Shown here: one piece after another, positions 1 through 5,526 of the stretch
Layout: each line of letters opens with the position of its first letter
Position numbering within the stretch: the first letter of the stretch is position 1
Origin: an uncultured Collinsella sp.
Lineage (GTDB): Bacteria; Actinomycetota; Coriobacteriia; Coriobacteriales; Coriobacteriaceae
Direction of reading: 5' to 3'
Length of the DNA: 12,599 nucleotides
Assembly: GCA_934658705.1 (NCBI GenBank)
Contig: CAKUHP010000036.1
Coordinates: 1 to 12,599 of the forward strand
The notes under the pieces: generated by a model
The model's input: only the letters and a program-made list of their open reading frames with translations
Database searches by the model: none
What the model was told of the DNA's origin: nothing
Position numbers and translations under genes: made by a program

Positions 1-927
<927 letters not shown>

Positions 928-950
928 GCAAGCTACATAAGCGATCTGAT

Positions 951-980
951 GGGGCGCTCCTGTCTAGGGCGCCCTATTTT
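951..980 (+). terminator. Intrinsic terminator of serS
   Basis: GGGGCGC (951-957) pairs with GCGCCCT (969-975, one G-T pair). The stem continues inward as CCT/AGG around a GTCT loop after one bulged T. It is followed by ATTTTG. The structure ends the serS transcript and separates it from the next gene. Confidence 0.85.
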
Positions 981-1028
981 GTGCGCAGATCCATACCATG
1001 TCGTGCGGACAGCTCAATAGAAAATACA

Positions 1029-1042
1029 CGAACAGATGTTCT
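1029..1042. promoter_or_regulatory. LexA (SOS) box-like operator
   Basis: The sequence is CGAACAGATGTTCT. The Gram-positive/actinobacterial LexA consensus is CGAAC-N4-GTTCG, often with an A/T-rich centre ending in AT. This site has the first half-site intact, the N4 spacing, and only the last base of the second half-site changed. It lies 60 bp before the start codon of the 125-residue gene and just upstream of, or overlapping, where the -35 would fall for the TATGCT -10 at 1063-1068. That is a repressing position. LexA itself is not in the window, so regulation is inferred. Confidence 0.6.
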
Positions 1043-1062
1043 ATATACAGCTATCTACCTGC

Positions 1063-1068
1063 TATGCT
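1063..1068 (+). promoter_or_regulatory. Candidate -10 box for the 125-residue gene
   Basis: TATGCT lies 33 bp upstream of the ATG at 1102. The hexamer 17 bp further upstream (TTCTAT, about 1039-1045) is a poor -35 and overlaps the end of the SOS-like box. The assignment is weak without transcript data. Confidence 0.35.
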
Positions 1069-1101
1069 TTTGCTAGATAAGAGCGAGAGAAAGGGGATGC
1101 A

Positions 1102-1479
1102 ATGGAGTTGTTCGATGAGCGGGTAGTTATGTTCGAGAGCGATGAAGGCGGTGAGTACCTGCTGGTAACGTGCGAGCCGTCTGGTATGGGTGGCTTGGTG
1201 GTTCGGCAGACGAGCGAGGGGCCGTTGACGCGATGGTGCTATGAGGAATCGCCGCATGTGGTCGAGACGTTTGTGCCACGCGAGGGACTTGCGGCACTTG
1301 AGCACTTCTATGGGGTTGGAACTTCTAACCAGGTTGCTCGCATGCTGAGCATCTCGTTTGCCGACTATGACTGTGCCCAACGGGTGCGGTCACTTTTGGG
1401 GGAGCTTGGCGCCGGGTTCGATGTGATTGAAAAGCCAATCGATCGCACGAGAAGTGTTGGTGCTCGCGGTGCAGCATGA
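1102..1479 (+). CDS. Hypothetical protein, possible SOS-regulated gene
   Basis: 125 residues, not recognised as any family I know. The start ATG has a good ribosome site (AGAAAGGGG, 5-6 nt upstream). The product is acidic and soluble-looking, with no signal peptide or membrane segment. It begins MELFDERVVMFESDEGGEYL and its first half reads like a beta-rich domain. A central stretch (about residues 50-70) has the helix-like segment REGLAALEHFYGV. The C-terminus (about 100-125) has a short helix (VRSLLGELG) and then a basic tail. Three cysteines are scattered and form no metal motif. It stands alone between the serS terminator and the first tRNA-Arg gene. The LexA-like box at 1029-1042 suggests DNA-damage induction. 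SOS-controlled small proteins are often division or mutagenesis effectors, but nothing in this sequence identifies such a role. Confidence 0.75.
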   Translation: MELFDERVVMFESDEGGEYLLVTCEPSGMGGLVVRQTSEGPLTRWCYEESPHVVETFVPREGLAALEHFYGVGTSNQVARMLSISFADYDCAQRVRSLLGELGAGFDVIEKPIDRTRSVGARGAA

Positions 1480-1517
1480 CAAATTACGGTCTCGAGAAAA
1501 AAAGTTTGAGATTGTGC

Positions 1518-1549
1518 TTGACTCCAATAAGCTAAAGTGGTTTTATATG
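1518..1549 (+). promoter_or_regulatory. Promoter of tRNA-Arg copy 1
   Basis: -35 is TTGACT (1518-1523). A 17-bp spacer places the -10 at TTTTAT (1541-1546) within TTTTATATG. The spacer length and the distance to the tRNA 5' end are the same as in copies 2 and 3. The -10 is a weaker match than in those copies. The shared context is GCTTGAC. Confidence 0.65.
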
Positions 1550-1558
1550 TCTTGCGCT

Positions 1559-1635
1559 GCGGCGTTACCTCAGCTGGATAGAGGGTCTGACTACGAATCA
1601 GAACGTCATAGGTTCGAATCCTATACGCCGCACCA
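1559..1635 (+). tRNA. tRNA-Arg(ACG), copy 1
   Basis: A complete cloverleaf of 74 nt plus encoded CCA. The acceptor stem is GCGGCGT (1559-1565) with ACGCCGC (1625-1631). The D stem is CCTC/GAGG. The anticodon stem is TCTGA/TCAGA around the loop CTACGAA, giving anticodon ACG. The variable loop is ACGTC, the T stem is ATAGG/CCTAT with loop TTCGAAT, and the discriminator is A1632. A34 is expected to be edited to inosine to read CGU, CGC and CGA, the dominant arginine codons in nearby genes. It has its own promoter upstream and a terminator 10 bp downstream. Its sequence is identical to copies 2 and 3. Confidence 0.97.
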
Positions 1636-1805
1636 ATTGAAATTGAAGCCTCCGGCAACGGGGGCTTTTCTTTTATGCCGACATCCCATGGATTCGAACC
1701 TCGGTCGAGGCGCGGGCGTGAAGAAAACGCGGAGCGTTTTCAGCCCGCGGGCGAGCACGCCGGCAGGCGGGCGAAGCCGGTGCGGATCCGCGGAGCGGAT
1801 ACGCG
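1616..1805 (+). repeat. 190-bp tRNA-tail repeat, unit A
   Basis: The unit starts in the T-loop of tRNA-Arg copy 1 and ends where the next 20-nt tRNA 3' fragment begins, exactly 190 bp later. In order it holds the tRNA 3' end with CCA, a terminator, a CCTC/GAGG mini-hairpin (1699-1710), a GAAAACGC/GCGTTTTC hairpin with GGA loop (1723-1741), a G+C-rich block with GCCGG inverted repeats (about 1754-1782), and an ATCCGC/GCGGAT hairpin with GGA loop (1786-1800). I see no coding potential beyond accidental open frames. Confidence 0.9.
1646..1674 (+). terminator. Terminator after tRNA-Arg copy 1
   Basis: AAGCCTCCG (1646-1654), loop GCAA, CGGGGGCTT (1659-1667), followed by an interrupted T tract ending TTTTCTTTT. 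The stem has one T-G pair. It lies 10 bp after the tRNA CCA. Confidence 0.88.
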
Positions 1806-1982
1806 GAATCCTATACGCCGCACCAATTGAAATTGAAGCCTCCGGCAACGGGGGCTTTTCTTTTATGCCGACATCCCATGGATTCGAACCTCGGTCGAGG
1901 CGCGGGCGTGAAGAAAACGCGGAGCGTTTTCAGCCCGCGGGCGAGCACGCCGGAAGGCGGCCGAAGCCGGTGCGGATCCGCG
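1806..1982 (+). repeat. 190-bp tRNA-tail repeat, unit B (tandem copy, 3' end missing)
   Basis: Direct tandem copy of unit A. Over 177 aligned positions I count two differences: C1764 versus A1954, and G1771 versus C1961. It begins with the orphan 20-nt tRNA-Arg 3' end including CCA (1806-1825), with no tRNA body. A second terminator and the same hairpins follow. It breaks off after the GCGGATCCGCG sequence, losing the last 13 or so bases of the unit, and runs into unique A/T-richer DNA carrying the copy 2 promoter. Confidence 0.9.
1836..1864 (+). terminator. Duplicate terminator in unit B
   Basis: Identical to the terminator at 1646-1674, shifted by 190 bp: AAGCCTCCG, GCAA loop, CGGGGGCTT, then a T tract. 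It follows the orphan tRNA 3' fragment, not a tRNA gene. Confidence 0.8.
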
Positions 1983-2026
1983 CGGCAACTGAATCAGCGC
2001 TTCGTAAAAATTTTCCAAATTGTTGC

Positions 2027-2055
2027 TTGACCCATCGAAGGGTCACGTGCATAAT
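2027..2055 (+). promoter_or_regulatory. Promoter of tRNA-Arg copy 2
   Basis: -35 is TTGACC (2027-2032), the spacer is 17 bp, and -10 is CATAAT (2050-2055). The tRNA 5' end is 12 bp after the -10. An A/T-rich block (TAAAAATTTTCCAAATT, about 2005-2021) just upstream could act as an UP element. Confidence 0.85.
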
Positions 2056-2067
2056 AATCCGTGCGTT

Positions 2068-2144
2068 GCGGCGTTACCTCAGCTGGATAGAGGGTCTGAC
2101 TACGAATCAGAACGTCATAGGTTCGAATCCTATACGCCGCACCA
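2068..2144 (+). tRNA. tRNA-Arg(ACG), copy 2
   Basis: Identical to copy 1 from the acceptor stem through CCA: GCGGCGT at 2068-2074, anticodon loop CTACGAA, T loop TTCGAAT, acceptor 3' strand ACGCCGC ending at 2140, discriminator A2141, encoded CCA 2142-2144. It has its own promoter and terminator, so it is transcribed independently of the other copies. Confidence 0.97.
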
Positions 2145-2314
2145 GTTGAGCTTTAAGCCTCCGGAAACGGGGGCTTTTCCTTTACGGGGGCATTGCAGAG
2201 ATTCGAACCTCGATAGAGGCGCGAGCGTCAAGAAAACGCGGAGCGTTTTTAGCGAGCGGGCGAGCCCGCCGGCAGGCGGGCGAAGCCGGTGCGGATCCGC
2301 GCAGCGGATGCGCG
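2125..2314 (+). repeat. 190-bp tRNA-tail repeat, unit C (divergent)
   Basis: Again exactly 190 bp from the GAATCC of the real tRNA (2125) to that of the next orphan fragment (2315). It is the most divergent unit. The segment after the terminator differs (GGGGGCATTGCAGAG instead of the GACATCCCATGG type). The mini-hairpin loop is GATA instead of GGTC with the CCTC/GAGG stem kept. The main hairpin is GAAAACGC/GCGTTTTT (2232-2250). It contains a perfect GCCCGCC/GGCGGGC hairpin with loop GGCA at about 2263-2280. Confidence 0.88.
2155..2183 (+). terminator. Terminator after tRNA-Arg copy 2
   Basis: AAGCCTCCG (2155-2163), loop GAAA, CGGGGGCTT, then TTTTCCTTT. It has the same architecture as after copy 1, with a GNRA loop change from GCAA to GAAA. 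Confidence 0.88.
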
Positions 2315-2372
2315 GAATCCTATACGCCGCACCAATTGAACTTTAAAGCTCCCGGCGACGGGAGCTTTTCTT
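2315..2372 (+). repeat. Partial tRNA-tail repeat after unit C, with variant terminator
   Basis: It starts with the orphan 20-nt tRNA-Arg 3' end plus CCA (2315-2334). It then has a different, perfectly paired terminator at 2345-2372: AAAGCTCCCG, loop GCGA, CGGGAGCTTT, ending TTTTCTT. The stem changed on both strands (CTCCCG/CGGGAG versus CCTCCG/CGGGGG elsewhere), so the hairpin is preserved. The repeat ends here, and 2373-2482 is unique A/T-rich sequence. Confidence 0.85.
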
Positions 2373-2482
2373 ATATAACGATTCGGTCAAGTGACAAGCG
2401 TTGAATGTCAGATGATCCAAACTGGTCGTAATTGCCTCAAATGAGTAAAAATCCAATTTGATAACTTTTTTCGAAAAAATGC

Positions 2483-2511
2483 TTGACCTATATTCAGTCC
2501 ATGTGCATAAT
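2483..2511 (+). promoter_or_regulatory. Promoter of tRNA-Arg copy 3
   Basis: -35 is TTGACC (2483-2488), the spacer is 17 bp, and -10 is CATAAT (2506-2511), 12 bp before the tRNA. The 2460-2480 stretch (CTTTTTTCGAAAAAAT) is A/T-rich and could be an UP element. The hexamers and geometry match copy 2. Confidence 0.85.
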
Positions 2512-2523
2512 AATCAACAAGTC

Positions 2524-2600
2524 GCGGCGTTACCTCAGCTGGATAGAGGGTCTGACTACGAATCAGAACGTCATAGGTTCGAATCCTATACGCCGCACCA
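2524..2600 (+). tRNA. tRNA-Arg(ACG), copy 3
   Basis: Identical to copies 1 and 2. The acceptor stem is GCGGCGT 2524-2530 with ACGCCGC 2590-2596, the anticodon is ACG, the discriminator is A2597, and CCA is encoded at 2598-2600. It is independently transcribed. Perfect identity of the three copies while their promoters and tails differ indicates gene conversion or recent duplication plus strong selection. Confidence 0.97.
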
Positions 2601-2770
2601 GTTGAGCTTTAAGCCTCCGGCAACGGGGGCTTTTCTTTTATGGCGACATCCCATGGAATCGAACCTCGGTCGAGGCGCGAGCGTAAAGCGGACGCGGAGC
2701 GTCCGTAGCGAGCGGGCGAGGACGCCGGCAGGCGGCCGAAGCCGGTGCGGATCCGCGAAGCGGATGCGCG
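2581..2770 (+). repeat. 190-bp tRNA-tail repeat, unit D
   Basis: Third location of the unit, again exactly 190 bp between the two GAATCC sites. The order is terminator, CCTC/GAGG mini-hairpin, main hairpin, G+C block, and ATCCGC/GCGGAT hairpin with GAA loop. The main hairpin (2688-2706) is GCGGACGC/GCGTCCGT. Compared with GAAAACGC/GCGTTTTC in units A and B, three neighbouring base pairs changed on both arms, while the GGA loop is unchanged. Confidence 0.9.
2611..2639 (+). terminator. Terminator after tRNA-Arg copy 3
   Basis: AAGCCTCCG (2611-2619), loop GCAA, CGGGGGCTT, then TTTTCTTTT. Same sequence as after copy 1. Confidence 0.88.
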
Positions 2771-2865
2771 GAATCCTATACGCCGCACCAATTGAACTTG
2801 AAGCCTCCGGCAACGGGGGCTTTTCTTTTATGGCGACATCCCATGGATTCAAACCTCGGTCAAAG
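2771..2865 (+). repeat. Partial tRNA-tail repeat after unit D
   Basis: Orphan tRNA-Arg 3' end with CCA (2771-2790), then a terminator (2801-2829), then the GACATCCCATGGATTC segment. Similarity ends in the decayed mini-hairpin (CCTCGGTCAAAGG). It marks the right edge of the repeat region, 94 bp before the next gene. Confidence 0.85.
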
Positions 2866-2905
2866 GGACCATTTCCTATCGACTCGTGTAAGATTTCGAA
2901 TAGAT

Positions 2906-2931
2906 GCCGCGCTTCGTTCGCGGCCCTTTCT
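2906..2931 (+). terminator. Possible hairpin terminator before the 813-residue gene
   Basis: GCCGCG (2906-2911), 7-nt loop, CGCGGC (2919-2924), followed by CCTTTCTT. The stem is short and the T tract is broken. It could be a weak terminator of read-through from the tRNA region or a hairpin in the leader of the next gene. Confidence 0.35.
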
Positions 2932-2958
2932 TCAGTCGACCGATCAGGGTGATATTTC

Positions 2959-5400
2959 GTGGCAGAGCGTCCGACATACAAGCTCAGGTTTCTCGATCCC
3001 AAAAAGCGCTTTCCGGCCATGCCCGAGCAGCCCGCCGGCCGTTCGTATGGCGTGGTCTGGAAGCTCTTTGGCGAGGACCCGCATGAATCATGCTATATCG
3101 TCGAATTCGTCGGCAAAAGCCATGTGTCGCTTTTGGGCTACGTGAGCGTTTCGGGTGAGGTCTATAAGGTGGACCGTCCCGTTAACGAGGTATCGCTGCC
3201 CGACGATCCCGACATGCAACTGATTCTTGACGAGTTCGATTCCAACATCGGTGAGATTGCGGTCAGGGGTACCGATGGGGCGATGCACTCCCGGGCGCGA
3301 GTCATCGGCTCTCCCGAAGGCGCCATGCGCGAACAATCCGATCGCGAGACGTGGAATTCGACGCGCAGCCTTCGCTACGGCGAGTTCATGGCCTCGATGT
3401 TCTTGCGTTACGTGATATTCGCAGATTCCGAAAACGCTGTCGCAAGCACGGCGGAAGCTGACGGCCTCGACGAGGGCATGAAAAATGCCGTCGACAAGAT
3501 CAAGCTTGTAAAACTCCCCGAGCCGGTTGAGGTGTTGCTGGGCTTTGACTCCACGCCGCTGCCCGATGCCATCGAAACATTGCTCTATCGCGTCGACCAC
3601 GCAGATAATCCGAGTGGCATCGAGCGCTATGCCGCGGCCTTGATGGGCGAGGTCAATCTACCGCGCCTGCGCACCATCGCGGCTAAAACCGAAATGAGCC
3701 TGGCGCGCATCGATCGCTCGAGGCTCTTCTATCTCAATTTTGACCGTAGCTTGCTTGACCAGGACGAGATCGATAGTCTGCTTGCCATCGAATGCCGCCT
3801 GAATCGCCTCTCGGGCATCCTCGAGCGCATTGGGGCGGGGTTGGGCCCCGTTGCCTCGTCGCCAAGCTTTGAGGGCTGCTCGCTCTTTGACCTATGGCAT
3901 ATCAGCAAGACGACAAACGACGTTCCCCGTCTGCTCGAAACGCTGTCGAATGACAACCCGTGGGCCAAGCCGGGGACGGTTGCGTGCCAGCCCGGTGGCG
4001 AGTGGGACGTTCGCACCCGCTTTGCACGTATCGTAGAAGCACTCAACGTGGTCACGCGGCTCGACTATACCTACCGAGCGAACATCGCCGAGGGGATCAT
4101 GCTGGTGCGATTTGGTCGCACGGTTGTCGATGCTATGCCGCAGCGCGAATACGATGCTCAAGATGACGCCTGGCGCGAGGTGGATGAGCCTAAGCGTGCG
4201 GCATGGGCCGCTGAGCACGATGCGCGTATTGCGCTTACACTCGCGGCGGCGTGCTTTGCTTCGGGCTCCTGCATCACGCGCTGCTACGTGCAGATTGCGG
4301 CTCCCGACGGCGAGCAGGGCGAGCGCATCGTCGCAACATATTCCTTTGGCCGTGCGGCCTATCTGGCCGATTGCGTTTCCGTCGCCAAAGACCTCGAGAC
4401 GATGGACATGGATGACATGCCCTGCAAGCATTTGCTCGAGGCATATGAGGCAGATGCGCCGGACATGATTGAGCCTGCGGAGGCCCATGCTCGCCCGCGC
4501 GACGACCATCGTCCATTGCCGCCTGCGCTTCGCGATTTGCTGCTCGCCGATACAGCTGACGAGCTTGAGGTCATGGAGGAGGACAACGATCCATATGTCG
4601 CCCGTGTCGTCGAGCTGCGCGAGCAATCCAAAGTTGACCGAGCTGGTGCTTTCGAGGGCTTTTCTCGCCTTGTCGAGGAGCTGGAAGCCAAGTGTACTGT
4701 TGCTGAGCTTTTGGCGACGGGCCCGGTGCAGACCCAGTTCTGCGACAACCAGCTGGTGCGTATGGTGCTGCCGGTGATGGAGGAGGATCGTTCCGTGCGT
4801 ATCCTTCGCGCTCCCGATGCGCTGTATTTTGCCCAGCACGAGATCTGCAGCTTTTACGCCGAACAGGAGGACTTTGAGCGTGCACTGCCCGAGGTGCGTC
4901 GTCTCTACGATTTGGCGCGCTCGTCCATGCAGTCTCATTTTGCCCTGATCAACGTGCTGGCACGCCTGGAGCGCTATGACGAAATTATCGAGGTGGCGCG
5001 CCACGGCCTGCGCATCGCCAGCGATCGCCCCTCGATTGGCTACCTGTTCTATCGCCTGGCGTTTGCCTATTGGAACTGCGACCAGCTTGAGCTGGCGCTG
5101 GCGTGCTACCGCCTGGTGCCGCGCGGCGAGGAGTCGGGCGGTAGCGCGCAGGAGGAAATGCAGGGCCTTATGAACGAGATGGGTGTCATCAAACCGCCCG
5201 CGTTTGAGGAGGCTGTCGAAACCATCCGCAAGGCAGGTCTTGAGCTGCCGCCGGTGCCCGCCGTGACCAATCAACTCGCGGATGCCGCCGTGCAACTCGT
5301 CGATAACGGCTTCTTTTTCCTGGCGCGCGGCTGCATCTATCAAATGTGGCGCACCATGGGCAACGACGAACTCGGCTCCCTCAACCGCTCGCTGGGATAG
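2959..5400 (+). CDS. Uncharacterised 813-residue protein with TPR-like C-terminal region
   Basis: I do not recognise the family. Start is GTG at 2959, preceded by AGGGTGAT, and an in-frame TGA at 2950-2952 rules out an earlier start. The product has no signal peptide or membrane segment, so it is probably cytoplasmic. Residues 1-110 (starting MAERPTYKLRFLDPKKRF) look like a small beta-rich domain. The middle (about 180-450) is mainly helical. An acidic, proline-containing linker lies at about 495-545. Residues about 615-720 read as two to three TPR-like helical pairs (ALYFAQHEICSFYAEQEDFERAL, then ALINVLARLERYDEIIEVARHGL, then FYRLAFAYWNCDQLELALACY). TPR modules usually bind other proteins, so a scaffold role is possible but unproven. 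It stands alone, converging on the minus-strand ATPase gene. No catalytic motif is visible. Confidence 0.9.
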   Translation: MAERPTYKLRFLDPKKRFPAMPEQPAGRSYGVVWKLFGEDPHESCYIVEFVGKSHVSLLGYVSVSGEVYKVDRPVNEVSLPDDPDMQLILDEFDSNIGEIAVRGTDGAMHSRARVIGSPEGAMREQSDRETWNSTRSLRYGEFMASMFLRYVIFADSENAVASTAEADGLDEGMKNAVDKIKLVKLPEPVEVLLGFDSTPLPDAIETLLYRVDHADNPSGIERYAAALMGEVNLPRLRTIAAKTEMSLARIDRSRLFYLNFDRSLLDQDEIDSLLAIECRLNRLSGILERIGAGLGPVASSPSFEGCSLFDLWHISKTTNDVPRLLETLSNDNPWAKPGTVACQPGGEWDVRTRFARIVEALNVVTRLDYTYRANIAEGIMLVRFGRTVVDAMPQREYDAQDDAWREVDEPKRAAWAAEHDARIALTLAAACFASGSCITRCYVQIAAPDGEQGERIVATYSFGRAAYLADCVSVAKDLETMDMDDMPCKHLLEAYEADAPDMIEPAEAHARPRDDHRPLPPALRDLLLADTADELEVMEEDNDPYVARVVELREQSKVDRAGAFEGFSRLVEELEAKCTVAELLATGPVQTQFCDNQLVRMVLPVMEEDRSVRILRAPDALYFAQHEICSFYAEQEDFERALPEVRRLYDLARSSMQSHFALINVLARLERYDEIIEVARHGLRIASDRPSIGYLFYRLAFAYWNCDQLELALACYRLVPRGEESGGSAQEEMQGLMNEMGVIKPPAFEEAVETIRKAGLELPPVPAVTNQLADAAVQLVDNGFFFLARGCIYQMWRTMGNDELGSLNRSLG

Positions 5401-5438
5401 GGATGGCTGGCCTGCCGTTTCCGCATTGAAAAGCGAAC

Positions 5439-5491
5439 TTGTTCAGTATGGTGAACGGAAATGCCTCCAATTTGTTTAACATACTGAACAA
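5439..5491. promoter_or_regulatory. Inverted pair of operator-like palindromes in convergent junction
   Basis: TTGTTCAGTATG (5439-5450) is repeated as its exact reverse complement CATACTGAACAA (5480-5491). Each arm lies in a 16-bp imperfect palindrome, GTTCAGTATGGTGAAC (5441-5456) and GTTTAACATACTGAAC (5474-5489), spaced 33 bp, close to three helical turns. No T tract follows on either strand, so it does not look like an intrinsic terminator. It could be a double protein-binding site or a long cruciform. Confidence 0.55.
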
Positions 5492-5526
5492 AACGGAAGG
5501 TGCGGGGCGGCCTGAACCGAAAACCG

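Noticed and set aside
1427..2346. Long open frames on both strands running through the tRNA genes and repeats
   Set aside because: They read through tRNAs and terminators, and their translations repeat with the 190-bp unit. They lack ribosome sites and are by-products of G+C-rich repeats.
1616..2865. CRISPR array
   Set aside because: The units are 190 bp, nearly continuous and tRNA-derived, with no short repeat/spacer alternation and no cas genes.
1559..2865. Integrated mobile element at tRNA attachment sites
   Set aside because: Directly repeated tRNA 3' ends do look like att cores, but the interval is only 190 bp each time. It carries no integrase or other gene, and the repeat extends past the tRNA end. 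A past satellite insertion cannot be excluded.
2458..3020. Open frames over tRNA copy 3 and unit D on both strands
   Set aside because: Same reason. They overlap a confident tRNA and the start of the 813-residue gene and have no supporting start signals.
3892..5343. 483-codon open frame antisense to the 813-residue gene
   Set aside because: It is the codon-bias shadow of a G+C-rich gene. It lies wholly inside the real gene, has a composition rich in His/Arg/Gln, and resembles no protein.
5439..5491. Intrinsic terminator for the 813-residue gene or the ATPase gene
   Set aside because: The 12-bp stem has a 29-nt loop and no T tract on either strand.
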